Assembly: GCF_963675165.1 (NCBI RefSeq)
Contig: NC_087387.1
Location: 2,097,501 to 2,161,500 of the forward strand
Length of the DNA: 64,000 nucleotides
Direction: 5' to 3'
Source: Halichondria panicea
Lineage: Eukaryota; Porifera; Demospongiae; Suberitida; Halichondriidae
Part shown: in pieces, positions 50,101 through 62,698 of the stretch
Numbering within the stretch: the stretch's first letter is position 1
Layout of the letters: the number at the start of each line of letters is the position of its first letter
Position numbers and translations under genes: made by a program
Notes under the pieces: model-generated
The model's database searches: none
Told to the model about the DNA's origin: nothing
Seen by the model: only the letters and a program-made list of their open reading frames with translations

Positions 50101-53100
50101 AGGTTTATAATGGCAATAATATACACAGCACAGCAGCTACACAGTTCAAATACTATACATGCAGACACTGTTGGGGCACCTTTTCTACTTTTATGGCTCA
50201 GCCATCGTAAAGAGCTCACCTTATAGTAGACACTCTTAACTTTTTTTCTTTGTTTCGTACCGATCTTCTCGTACAGAGACAGCAAACTATCGCCAATATA
50301 GCAAGAGCAGCCATAACCATGACAGCGGTGACGCTGATAATCACAGGGTCACCTCCCTGACTGATTGACCGAGCCGTGGACACTGTTGGGTCTAGGGATA
50401 AAATCAGGCAATTATGTATAATTGTTATATCAACAGAATGGCAATAACTACAGAGGAACTCAAACAATTTGGGGACAATATACAAAGCATGTAATTGAAG
50501 TTATACAGGAGAAAGAATTGTACCTAAGCCTATTTCCTTGTCATAAAAAAGTACACTAATTTTGTTACGGGACTACTGCATATTACACTGAATATATACA
50601 CACCAGTAGATCTACCAGGCACACATACATATACCCAGGGCTTACTTTCTATGCATGCAGGTTCTGTGGCTGTCCAATTTCCAGTGTCACATATCCTATA
50701 GCTAGTGGCATTTCCATCCAGCCTGAATCCATCGTCACAAGTGTATGTTGCAACAGTTCCATTCGGTCTAGTGGCATTAAACAGACTTTCCATCATATCG
50801 TATTCCAAGACACCGTTGTCAATTGGAGGCAGGTCACGGCAAAAGGCTACAATAATGAACAAAACCTTGAGTTTTAATTTGAATTCAAAAATCAAACTAG
50901 GTAAAAGCCAAGTACCAGAGATTTGCTTGGTAGAAAATAGAGGCTATATATGTAACAGTGTCCCACATATAGCTTCGAAATAATTAAGACCTATATAGAC
51001 GACTGTAACCTGCCCGGAAATATTTGATTATTATACTTTTACTAGGCCAGTGCGAATATAACAATTCTAGGTTTATAATAATGTAAATAATGCAGCAATG
51101 AACCATACCTATACATGTCGGCATTGTTCCCAACCATTCACTGTTGTTACATGTCCTGTTTTCATCTCCAGAGAGAGTGTATCCTTGATTACAGGTGTGA
51201 GTGGCAACAGTACCATACGGCCTCAGAGGGTAACCATCAAAACTATAGGAGATGTTTCCATTGGACAACGGGGGAAGATGATCACACTGACCTGCGTACA
51301 TTCAACATCAGCAACATAAATTATAACAGCAGTCTAAGAACGTTTCAAATAATAATCTAAACTCTAAAATCAACACTTTTTGGGGACCGTCTAAGAACCC
51401 AGAAGTGTTCTACACCACTTGACCTGCATGCATACGCATGTAGGTTACTTGAACATCAATTAAAAGTGGAACCAATGTGGATTGGGACCTAGGGTTGATT
51501 TCTATGTATAAGTACCATCAACTGCATGGGTATATATAAACACATATTCTTTGAACTGCAACAGCAATCATTAGACGTAAATCATACAATCGACAAACTA
51601 TAGAAAGGGGCTTAATTTTCGCCGTTTTCGTGGGTTGGCAATCCTACACGGAAATTAAGTCCAGGAAATTGTTCTTTAATTAGCTATAATGTGCAAAGAT
51701 TAAAGGCATGGCTTCCGGTAAGCTGTCTCCCACGAACATTGTGCAACGAAATGCTTTTAGAGGCCATTCCACGAAACATAAGTGCATGCGCATGCCTCAA
51801 AAATTTCGCACTATACGGTATATAGTGATTGTAGGGACACATTAATGATAATTAAGCGTGACAGCTGTATACGTACGTACCTTGATCGTCTATAATGGTG
51901 ATGGTGTAACTTTGTCGTGGTAGATAACAGTTTTCACTAGCATCACATTCAACAAATATTTCCAATTTTTCAATTGGTTCCGGAATGTCATCATCAATTA
52001 TGGGCACGATAAATCGATTAACGGGAGCTGAATTACGGCGTCTCCATCTCATGTTACTATTGCCTGATCCTGGGCGTACACCAGTTAAAGTATAGTCCTC
52101 TCCTGCATGTGGAAAAAATGTTTGGTGGCTGCCTGAATCTACAACATTCATTGTCTTTTAACTAGGATTTAATTGGCATGCACTCCATGTTCACAGTAGA
52201 ATAAGTTCCTAATGTCTGTGTTTCTATGATGGTAAATAGAGACCCACAAAAACGTTTGCAATGTGCTATAGGATTGGCTGGGGGAAACACCAAAAAGCGT
52301 AGAAACAAGAAAGCGGACTGGGGCAAGAAGAGCATACTACACTAATCCGTTACATATCTAAGGCTACATGTATGTATACCTTAATTTCTTGGCTGGTAGT
52401 TTTTCTATGCTATTTTTGTGGTTTTCCTGGCTAATTGTTCAATCTATGGTCCGACAACCGTGCACCTAACATTAATTTTTGCTGAATCAGCATTTTCATA
52501 AAACTTGTCTTTAGAGGTACGTGTTGCACTCTTCTTAGACTTAGTCCTCTGTCTTGTATTGTTAGGTCTAGTAATAGGAGCTAACTCTCTCAACAACATC
52601 TGTAAAGGCAAGTTTTATTAAATGCTGATTCAGCAAATCGGACCTCCTCTGGGGTTCTTATTCTATTGGAGTGGTGCCGTCATTAATTAGGAAAGACGGT
52701 AGCCTACGTATTTATTGCTCGCCCTACATTATTTTACCTTCTGTTGCAGACAAATTTCTAGTAACAGCAAAAGCTCTTGTTACTGTTGAACGGTCCCCTC
52801 TTGTTATCAAGAACTCCATATCCACTTGACCCACTGTTTCCAAAACATTCATGTCTTGAGCTTCAATCCAAGCCACTGCAAGAGGAAAGAAGTGAAGTGA
52901 AATTAAGGACACATTTTAGGTGGTATAGAACTTACGTCCTATTGGTTTCATCGCAAATGGAAGAGGGTAAGCAAATGAAATTTCCTTGGCAAAACCGTAT
53001 GCATACCCCCAGAACGGTACATCACCAGAAAAATGTATATCAAATGCATCTACTCCGAAGACTCCAGTAGCTCCCCGCCCACACACCATTGATGCAATAC

Positions 53101-56100
53101 AGTCCACACTACAATCGATGGTAGTGAAACCATCAGTTGGTGTGTATGCATCTCCATTGACTAGTAATCCTTGAGTGTTTGGTTCGTAATCACTTTCCCG
53201 GAGAGTATAGCTTAAGGACACAGAAGAAGGATCTGACAGACTTGTGAGACTGTACCGAGTTAGATAGGAATCGACAGGTGGTATGTACACCATCGACGGA
53301 CTGATGATTAGATTAGTGAAGTTCAAATTATCGACTGAACTTCCAAGGGTGTAGCTCATCACTGTAATCGGACGTGTTGACTGGACGCTGCAAAATGTAC
53401 GACTGTTATGTGGTGTTCTGCACTCAACATATTGGCCTCGATTTATAACAGCGGTCATAGACCGACCAAAGCCTGATAGGAGGACTCTTCGACCATTTCT
53501 ACTAGCAGAGACTGGCTCACATAGACAGTTCACTTGTATAGAGGCTTCCTCGCTGACAGTACCGATTCTATATACTTCACCACTTTGTCGAAATCAAATG
53601 GTGCAAGAAAAAACATATTACCGTACGTTGGGTGTGGTGGAATTTGTTCTACCAGATAATCGCAAGTTCCATCATTGGTAGGTTTTCCACATTGATGGCC
53701 ACTGAAAACAGACAAAGGTTTGTCAGATGTAATGATAGAGCTGGTTAAATCATTCATATTACTAAGCATCAGAGTGTCGAAGCGATTGAAGTGCACTCCG
53801 TATGTCGATTCTACCCGAGTGTTAGTGATAGCAGGGTTTGGTCTCACCCAGGAGGGATGAAGCTGTCTTTGTGATGTTATCATTTGAATACGTGTGTCAT
53901 CCTGACATGGTGTGATGAGAAACTGACTCTCAAAAGTTCCTCCACCGTTTGCATCTGACGAGAATATAAAATATTGGTAATCTTTCGCTGTTGGAAACTC
54001 GACACAGTTAATAGCCATGAACGCATCAGCGGAGGAGGCCATGTCATTATTACTACTGAGAGCATATACGGTGAGCTCATTATTTGGATTATTTGCAGTT
54101 AAAATCAGTCCTTTTTGTCTATCATTTGTAGATCCATCATTATCGCCGTCACTCTGTACTGATAAGTCCTGCCGTCCGTTACTCACTCCACCAGCTTGCA
54201 ATTGAATGACTGTGAAATGCCCCCTCTGTGCTGTGCCAGTACGAGAGAACAACCCACTGTCAGGTGATACCTCGTTGAATCTAACCAGGCCAGGAAGCCT
54301 CGTTTCAATAGTGAAAGCAGACACATCTTGTTCCGTCGTAATATAAAGTGATATTTTGGACCGTCCAACAGCATTTCTCATAAATGCAAAAGCAAATTTA
54401 TTGCCTCTGGTTTTAAGAGAATTGGAATCTATGGAAATAATGTCATTATGAGAGGTACATACTTTGTGACCTGTAGGAGGTTTGTTATAATGATAAACTT
54501 TTTTAGAAAGCTGTTTATGGTCTCACACTTATACATCATCCTGTACTGAGGTGGTGGTACATCGTAACTAGGGTAAATACATAGACACTTACTATACACA
54601 GGTGCCTTGCGGGAAGCTCTGATTTAATAAATTGTTTATGTTGAATTTTAACGTGAAAGAAATGAAGAAAATCTTACACGATAAGATTGAGACACTTATT
54701 AATTTGCACTATCAATTACAGCAAGTACCGGTACTTATAGCCAGTCAATCGACAAGCTTATAGCTATATACGTTGTATAGGGGATCATTGTGTAACTTAC
54801 ATCCAAGCTTATAATTCTGTATTATAAGTACATACAGTCATATGAAATGTATATAATTATACCATCAAACCACAAATTAAAGCATGTACGGGCGATTTGG
54901 AAACAAGTGCATGTAAGTGAAATATAGACACAACTATCCACATACCAGGGCTCTGGATTTTATACAGAGGTAATTTATGACCCAGTGGATAAATAAATAA
55001 ATAATGCAGCAATTAGACCTACCTATACATGTCGGCATTGTTCCCAACCATTCACTGTTGTTACATGTCCTATTTTTATTTCCAAGGAGATAGTATCCTT
55101 GATTACAGGTGTGAGTGGCAACAGTACCATACGGCCTCAGAGGAAACCATCAAAACTATAGGAGATGTGTCCATTGGGAAACGGGGGAAGATGATCACAC
55201 TGACCTGCGTACATTCAAAGGTTAATCACAGTGCATGGAACCTCTAAATGGTCACACTTCTGGGAACTATAATTATGGAGATTGATCTTTGTGTCTTGAT
55301 TTCAGTGGTTAATTTCTACGTGCTTCTATTTTGATTGAGTGACCTGATTATAGAAGTGCCTTGTCTACATGCATTTAGTTACATTGAACATAAATCACTA
55401 ATATGCATACAGTGCATGGACAAACTAATGAATGTGGGCACACACAACATAAGATGATGAGCATGACAGTGACGTACGTACCTTGATCGTCTATAATGAT
55501 GATGGTGTAAATTTGTCGTGGTAGATAACAGCTTCTATTGTCCTCACATTCAACAAAAATCTCTAATACTTCGATTGGTTCCGGAATGTCATCATCAATT
55601 ATGGGCACGATAAATGGAGCAATGGGAGCTGATGTATGACGTCCCCATCTCAGGTTACTTTTGCCTGTACCTGGGCGCAAACCAGTTGAATTATAGTCCT
55701 CTCCTACAAGACAAAAGAAAATACTGAGTTTAATCTCTCTACATGCAATACATTAGTGAACACATGCATGCACTTTGTAATCTAAAGCTCTTGGACTGAG
55801 TATCATTTTAGAGCATGGACCCTGCGAAAAATTTCTCCAACATGTACATGAATAAAAAGAACCTGCCAATACCTTCCGTTGCAGACAAATCACTAGTGAC
55901 AGCGAAAGCTCTTGTCCTCACTGAATTGTAACCTCCTGTTATCATAAACCCCATATCCACTAGACCTACATTTTCCATAACAGTCTTGTTTTGGGCTTCA
56001 ATCCAGGCCACTGGAGAAAAGGAGTGAAGTAAATAAGGGACACATTACTTTTGTGTGTATAACTTACGCCCTATCGGTATCATCTCAAATGGTAGAGGAT

Positions 56101-59100
56101 AAGCAAATGAAACATCCTCAGCAGAACCGTATGCAAACCCCCAGAATGGTATATCACCAGAAAATCGTATATTAAAGTTTCTTTGACCTAAAAATTTAGT
56201 AGCTCCTAGCCCTCCTAGCCCACATAGCACTTTTCCAATGCAATCGATTAAACCCTCAGATGGTGTGAATACATCTCCGTTGACAAGCAATTCTGGAGAG
56301 TTTACATCGAAATCACTTCGCCTGAGAGTATAGCTTAAGGACACAGAAAATGGATCTGACAGACTTGTGAGACTGTACCGAGTGAGATAGGAATCGACAG
56401 GTGGTATATACACCATTGAGGGATCGCCGATTGGATTTGTGAAGTCCAAATTATCGACTGAACTTCCGAGGGTGTAGCTCATAACTGTAATCGGACGTGT
56501 TGACTGGATGCTGCAAAATGTACGACTGTTATCTGGTGTTTTGCACTCAACGTATTGGCCTCGATTTATAACAGCGGTCATAGACTGACCAAAGCCTGAT
56601 AGGAGAACTCTTTGACCATTACTACTAGCAGAGACTGGCTCACATAGACAGTTCACTTGTATAGAGGCTTCATTGCTGACAGTACCAATTCGATATACCT
56701 CACCACTTCGTCGAACATTAAATGGTGCAAGAAGAAACATATCACCGTACGTTGGGTGTGGTGGAATTTGTTCTACCAGGTAACTGCAAGTTCCATTATT
56801 AATAGGAGTTCCACATTGATGGCCACTGAAAACAGACAGTGGCTTGTCAGATGTAACGATAGTGCCAGTCAAATCATCAACATTGCTAAGCATCAGAGTA
56901 TTAAAACGATTTAAATGTAGTCCGTATCTCAATTCTTCTTGAGAGCGAGTGATAGTGGAGTTTAGGCTCACCCAGGAGGGATGAAGCTGTGTTTGTGATG
57001 TTATCACTTGAATACGTGTGTCATCCTGACAGGGTGTGATAAGAAACTGGCTCTCAAAAGGTCCTCCACCAGACGAGAATACAAAATATTGATAATTGGG
57101 TGCTGTTGGAAACTCGACACAGTTAATGGCCATGAAGGCATCAGCGGAGGAGGCTATGTCATTATTACTGCTGAGAGCATATACGGTGAGCTCATCACTT
57201 GGATTATCTGCAGTTATAATCAGTCCTTTTTGTCTATCACTTGTATCATTATCGCCGTCACTCTGTACTGATAAGTCTGGTCGTCCGTTACTCACTCCAC
57301 CAGCTTGTAATTGAATGACTGTGAAATGCCCCCTCCGTGCTGTGCCAGTACGAGAGAACAATTCATTGTCCGGTGTTACCTCGTTGAATCCAATCAGGTT
57401 AGGAAGCCTCGTTTCAATAGTGAAAATAGACACATCTTGTTCCGTCGTAATATATAGTGTTATTTTGGACCGTCCAACAACATTTCTCATAAATGCAAGA
57501 GCAAATTTATTGCCTCTGGTTTTAGGAGAACTGGAATCTGTAGAAATAGATTTCATCACATGAGAGGTACATACTTTGTGACTTCATGATTTGTACGTTA
57601 CTTTTTATGCATGGTCGTGATCCCCCTCTGTAACAGCTAGGTGATATCTTAATTATCGATCTAAATACAGTGGAACCTCCATAAACGGACACCATTGGGG
57701 AACAGCCATTTGGCCGTTATAGAGAGGTGGTCTTCCTTGGGAGGTTCTGATTGCCAGCTATTTATGGTCTATGAGTCATTTCTTGCTGCAAATGAATCTT
57801 GGAGCTTTGCTAACTGCTCTTTAGCTCATACAAGCTTTGAAAAGGCTGTAGAGACAAGCTACAGCTAGGTTTTCACGATTGTGCAAAATAATGCTATCTC
57901 AGCAATAATTTCTGAGTGTGGCTGTCCGTTCTGGGAGGTTATTTTCCATTGCTAAAGCTGGTTGGGGACTAGAAAGCTACTCGTTATATGGAGTAGAGAG
58001 GTGGTCGCTCCTGAGAGGTTGCTTTACATTGTAGTTTCAATCCGGACCTGAGCTCTTGGCTGTTATATAGCATGTGGTTGCTCTTTGGAGGTGGTTGTTA
58101 ATGGAGGTTCCACTGTACCACCCCATGTCAAACATCCTATAATATTATACCCTGGCCTGCATGTATCAATGTCCACAGAAACTAGAACTATAAGTTCTCA
58201 CTTGGAGTGACCGGCCTAAGTGCACCACAATCTATACCGTATAGTGGGTAATTTTTGTGGATTCGTTAATTTAAATAGCTGATTTTCGTGAGTAAAAATT
58301 TCGTTTGCTTTATTACGTGCACTGTAGTGCATGCGTTGTTAACCACGCCTATGTTTTCATGTGGCAGTAAACTAATGACGTGACAAAAGTATAGGATATA
58401 CCACACCTAAGAGGAGGATATGTACCCATATATCCTCCGCTACTGTGGTTACTCCGAGGCGTAGCCGAGGGGTATGTAACCATGGTAGTGGAGGATATAT
58501 GGGGTGCATATCCTTCGAGTAGGTGTGGCATATCTGACTTATACCACGTGACCGCAGCACTATAAAAGGACCTCCCCCTAGCAACAATTCAATCCACGAT
58601 GCAGACTGCAAAAAGAACAAGGCTGTGTGCCGGATTTTGCAGCCGTCAAAGAGCTAGTTGAGCAACGTGTTGACTCCTACAGATGCTCAAGAGCTTCGAT
58701 CACTGGTCCAAGTGTTGACCATTCGACGTCCCTTACTGGAGTTGCAAGCTCTTCTTGGATAAAATGCACGAAGCTTAGCCATCTTGTTGGGAGCAGCTTC
58801 CGTATTTCTGCTGTCACTTTGAGTCTTAGTACCGTTAAGCATGGCTCTTTTCTCTTTGCTTACTTTCTTGACAAATTAAAAAACAACTTGAAAACTGTGC
58901 ATGCCTGGGGCTGCATAATATTTTTCTATATACCGTATAGCGCGAAATTTTCGAGGCACTTATATTTCGTGGATTGGCCTCTAAAAGTATTTTCGTTGCA
59001 CAATGTTCGCGGAATGACTGCTTACCGGAAGCCACGCCTTTAAATCTTGCACGTTATAGCAGGTAAAGAACGATTTTCGTGGACTTAATTTTCGTGTAGG

Positions 59101-62100
59101 ATTGCTAACCCACGAAATCCACGAAAATTAAGCCCCTCGAAAATTTCGCGCTATACGGTATCTTACAGCTGTTAACCAATGAAATCAATTAGTGGTGACG
59201 TAAGTGTGGTATAACTATAGCTTGCAAGCGCTCAGTTATGTGTTTCATGCATTGCCACTATCAATATTATCATGCATGCAGCAAGTACTGGTAATTGTAT
59301 AGTCATTCAGTCGACAAGCTTATATAATTATAGGTATATACAGTGTAGGAGATCTAATTTCTAAGTGTGGAACTTTGCATACATGTACTTGTATATACGA
59401 CAATTGTACGTATACATATACAGTGTACTGAAAAATGTAACCAAGTATAATAATTATAATAAATACATACCATTAAGCCACAAAATAAGTTTTAAAACAT
59501 GTGGATGTGTTTGAAAGAAAGCAGCGACTGCTAGGAAATGTTCGTCGATAAATTTTGCACTTGTTAGAAGTGAAATAGGCATGACTATCCACATACCAGG
59601 GCTCTGGATATGACAGACCTAATGGTCTCAATTAGAGTATTATATTGACCCAGTGGATAACATTTTAAATAAATAATAATGCAGCAATTAGACCTACCTT
59701 TACATGTCGGCATAGTTCCCAACCATTCACTGTTGTTACACGTCCTATTTTTATTTCCAAGGAGATAGTATCCTTGGTTACAGGTGTAAGTGGCAACAGT
59801 ACCATACGGCCTCAGAGGGCAACCATCAAAACTATAGGAGATGTTTCCATTGGACAACGGGAGAAGATGATGACACTGACCTGCGTACATTCAAAGGTTA
59901 ATCAGCAGCATTATACAATTCGATGGAACCATAATCATCTCTAAGTACAATCAACTATCTCTACATCAGCACCTTTGGGACCTATGGAAAGCATCCTCTA
60001 TACATTTAGGTTTCCTGAAGTTCTACTGGAGTGTCTTGATTATAAGAGGTGTCCTAATTTCACTAATTTTAGGGGTACCACTGAACATCAATCATAGACT
60101 ACTATGTATAATCATAATTATACAGTCGACAAGCTAATGAATGGCAGAACTATACAAAAACTGCAAACCGTGCAGATAAGAACCTCACTATATATAGAGC
60201 TGTAGTAAGTTTTTTGTAAATACTGTTGCTATTTACGAATTGGGGAAAAAGTGTACAAACAAGTGCAAAAAAATATTAATTTTTGTGAAATGGCTCGAGT
60301 ACCAAAAATAGACTAAGTATTGGTTATTTTATAGTTATAGTTATAGTTGAGATTGGCATGGTTCGAGTGATATAGGATACAGTTTTACGTACCTTGATCG
60401 TCTACAATGGTGATGGTGTATCGTTGTCGTGGTAAATAACAGTTTTCGTTAGCCTCACATTCAACAAAAATCTCTAATACTTCAACTGGTTCCGGAATGT
60501 CATCATCAATTATGGACACAATAAACTGATTATTGGGAGTTGAATTTCCAGCTCTCCATTCCAATTTACTACTATTGCCCAGTGTACCTGGAAGCAAACC
60601 AGTGGAACCATAGTCCTTTCCTAGAAGAAAAATGATAACAGTAACCACCCTACACGTTTTATTACGCTCGGGAGACTACAGTCCCTTTGGGCTTTTAAAT
60701 CCACATATAAATTATAGTGTCTAGATATACTACAGATTTAGTGTGAATGTGCAGGCCTTGCCCTCGAGGCTACTAACTACCGTATAGCGGGTAATTTTCG
60801 TGGGGTAAAAAATTCGTTTAACTCGAAAACGGTGATTTTTGTGAGTAAAAATTTTGTTGAGTCTCATTGCCTCCATTGCATTAAAATTTCCTGGAGGTCA
60901 GCTTGCCCACGAAAATAACGAATTTTTTACCCCACAAAAATTACCCGCTATACGGTATACAATACAACAAGTTTATTGTACTTGGTAACAGGCTATTCGT
61001 TAATTCCATGCTAAAATACCTCCTCAGAGCCATGTATAATAATTATAAGATCTTCAACTATGTAGTAAGTAATATTTAACAGTACATTGTATTAACACAG
61101 AATAATCCTCTTACCTTCTATTGCAGTAATATTTCTAGTGACAACGAAAGCTCTTGTTCTCAGTGAAGTATCTCCATTTGTTACTCTGAACCCCATATTT
61201 ACTAGACCCACAGTTTCCATAACGATCATATCTTGAGCTTCAATCCAGGCCACTAAAACATTCAAAGAAGTTATTACGGACACGTTTATACGATATAGCT
61301 AAAACTTACGTCCTGTTGGTATCATCTCAAACGGTAGAGGGTAAGCATATGAATTGTTCGTAGCAAAACCATTTACAAAACCCCAGAATGGTACGTCTCC
61401 AGAAAACTTTATATCATGATTTTTTGGGCTTAAGAATCCTGTAGCTCCCTGACCGCACGACATCGATCCAAAGCCCTCATTGCAATTGATGGTAGTGAAA
61501 CCATTAGTCGGTGGGAGTACATCTCCATTGCCAATCAATCCCTCTGTGTTGGGTTTGTAATAATCTCTTTCCTGGAAAGCATAGCTTAAGAAAGCAAAAC
61601 GAGAATCTGACAGATTTGTGAGACTGTACCGAGTCAAATAGGAATCAACAGGTGGTATATAAACCATAGAGAAATACTTGAAAAGTTTATTATAGTTCAT
61701 TACTGTAACTGGACGCGATGACTGAACGCTGCAAAAGCCTTGGGCCTGTGATCTACATTCAATATATTGGCCTTGATTTATAGTAGCAGTGAAAGAGCTA
61801 CCAGATCCTGAAAGGAGCACTCTATTGTTACTCGCAGAGACTGGCTCACAGAGACAGTTGACCTCAACAGAGGTTTCATTGCTGACAGAGCCTATTCGAA
61901 AAATTAAAGATATTGATGCAAGAAAAAATAAATCACCGTAAGTTGGATGAGGTGGAATTTGTTCTACAAGATAACTACTGTCTATTAGAGCGCCACTGAA
62001 AACAGATAACGGTTTGTCAGATGTAATGATAGTGCCCGTCAAATCATCCAAATTGCTAAGCAACAGAGTATCAAAGCGATTGAAACGCAGTTCATACAAG

Positions 62101-62698
62101 GCTTCACCTTGTGGATAAGTTGTGTTAACACTTGGACTCACCCAAGAGGGGTGATGATGCACTTGTGAAGGTTTCACTCGAATAGTTGTCTCATCTTGAC
62201 AGGGTGTGATGAGAAACTGACTCAGAAAATCACCTCTGCCAGTTACATCTGATGAGAACACGAAATATTGGTAATCTCTTGTTGTTGGAAACTCGACACA
62301 GTTAATAGCCATGAAGGCATCAGCGGAGGAGGCCATATTCTTATTACTGCTGATAGCATATATTGTGAGCTCATCACCTGGATTATCTGCAGTTAAAATC
62401 AGTCCCTTTTGTCTATCACTTTGATCAATATTTCCATCAGTTAGTACAAATATTATGCTTGGCTGCTCGTTAACTTCTCCAAAAACAACTTGCAATTCAA
62501 CAACAGCTGCCCCAGGACGAGAGTACAGTCCAGATGACGTTTCGCTGAATCCATTTAGGCCTGAAAACTTCGTTTCGATAATGAAATTAGACACCCTTTG
62601 TTCAGTCGTAATATATAGCAGTATTTCAGCTCGTTTAACACTATTTCCCATAAACGCAAGAGCAAATTTACTACCTCTGGTCTTAGAGACATTTGAAT
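47138..62698 (-). CDS. Receptor tyrosine kinase with triplicated IgGFc-binding/Calx-beta/sushi ectodomain (5' end missing)
   Basis: Modelled as one gene. Kinase-side exons: 50846-50646 (sushi), 50391-50220 (transmembrane segment, [20 protein letters not shown]), 50093-50059, 49987-49898, 49707-49624, 49451-49234, 48783-48671, 48507-48342, 48133-47991, 47814-47663, 47451-47138. The kinase is complete and looks active: [19 protein letters not shown] (lysine), [38 protein letters not shown]. The tail has two METNxxYGLR repeats and GYTNVMY. Upstream, three modules (separate entries) join in frame because every ectodomain exon begins and ends in phase 1. About 2,560 residues are visible; signal peptide and first exons are not found up to 64 kb. 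Two single-base deletions (modules 1 and 2) break the full-length frame unless those exons are skipped. Alternatively modules 2 and 3 belong to separate secreted-protein genes. Confidence 0.75.
51601..51820. mobile_element. Old copy of the TACCGTATAGCGCG MITE
   Basis: Matches 25204-25433 along its length with many changes; the right end CTATACGGTA is kept and the left end is lost. It lies in the receptor kinase intron between module 1 Calx-beta and sushi exons. Confidence 0.8.
52267..52437. repeat. CACCAAAAAGC-family repeat
   Basis: Left GGCTGGGGGAAACACCAAAA; right end the approximate complement (TTTTTGTGGTTTTCCTGGCT). Related copies at 45785, 46005 and, as single ends, 39274 and 63565. Probably a MITE family. 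Confidence 0.6.
52448..52644. mobile_element. 197-bp MITE-like inverted-repeat element
   Basis: Outer ends GGTCCGA / TCGGACC and longer inner arms GCTGAATCAGCATTTTCATA with the complement at 52605-52635. It lies in an intron of the receptor kinase. Confidence 0.65.
55023..57537 (-). other. Ectodomain module 2, with a frameshifted sushi exon
   Basis: Exons: 57537-56068 (IgGFc-binding domain, open, 490 codons), 56010-55873 and 55703-55482 (Calx-beta halves), 55204-55023 (sushi). The sushi exon is 182 bases against 183 in modules 1 and 3. One base is missing near 55140-55146, and TGA follows at once in the shifted frame. All exons are phase 1-1, so omitting the sushi exon would keep frame with module 1. 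Confidence 0.82.
57668..58115. mobile_element. 448-bp pogo/Tigger-like MITE
   Basis: Ends CAGTGGAACCTCCATAAACG and the complement (GGAGGTTCCACTG), flanked by TA at 57666-57667 and 58116-58117. Internal GGAGGTT motifs alternate in orientation. No coding sequence. Confidence 0.8.
58394..58535. repeat. Foldback repeat with GGAGGATAT arms
   Basis: Arms CACACCTAAGAGGAGGATAT ... CCATATATCCTCCGCTAC and their approximate complements. It is followed by a TATA-like TATAAAAGG at 58561, with no convincing gene downstream. Confidence 0.65.
58931..59160. mobile_element. 230-bp MITE (TACCGTATAGCGCG family), near-identical to the HAT1-intron copy
   Basis: The reverse complement of 25204-25433 with only a handful of differences and equal length. 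The left flank is CTATA. Confidence 0.9.
59698..62698 (-). other. Ectodomain module 3 (most distal seen), intact
   Basis: Exons: 62698-61310 (IgGFc-binding domain, 463 codons), 61252-61115 and 60620-60393 (Calx-beta halves), 59880-59698 (sushi). All are open and phase 1-1. This module is the most diverged of the three (for example [20 protein letters not shown]), and its IgGFc domain is 27 codons shorter than in module 2. Modules 1 and 2 are thus the younger duplicates. Confidence 0.8.
60778..60957. mobile_element. 180-bp MITE (TACCGTATAGCGGG family)
   Basis: TACCGTATAGCGGGTAATTT at the left and a near-perfect complement at the right. The inner block GGGGTAAAAAATTCG is also inverted. It lies in the module 3 Calx-beta intron. 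A partial relative starts at about 58236. Confidence 0.85.

Larger units (their letters stand above)
51109..54428 (-). other. Ectodomain module 1 (nearest the membrane), with a frameshift
   Basis: Exons: 54428-52936 (IgGFc-binding domain; [70 protein letters not shown]), 52875-52738 and 52102-51881 (the two halves of a Calx-beta domain, [14 protein letters not shown]), 51291-51109 (sushi, with conserved cysteines and [10 protein letters not shown]). The first exon is 1493 bases, one short of frame. Comparison with module 2 puts a 1-base deletion near 53590-53597, after LAPFDF. Confidence 0.82.

Noticed and set aside
58549-59043. TATA-like box at 58561 and a 138-codon open frame downstream
   Set aside because: The frame matches no family, starts after other stops, and runs into the MITE at 58931. 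No support as a gene.
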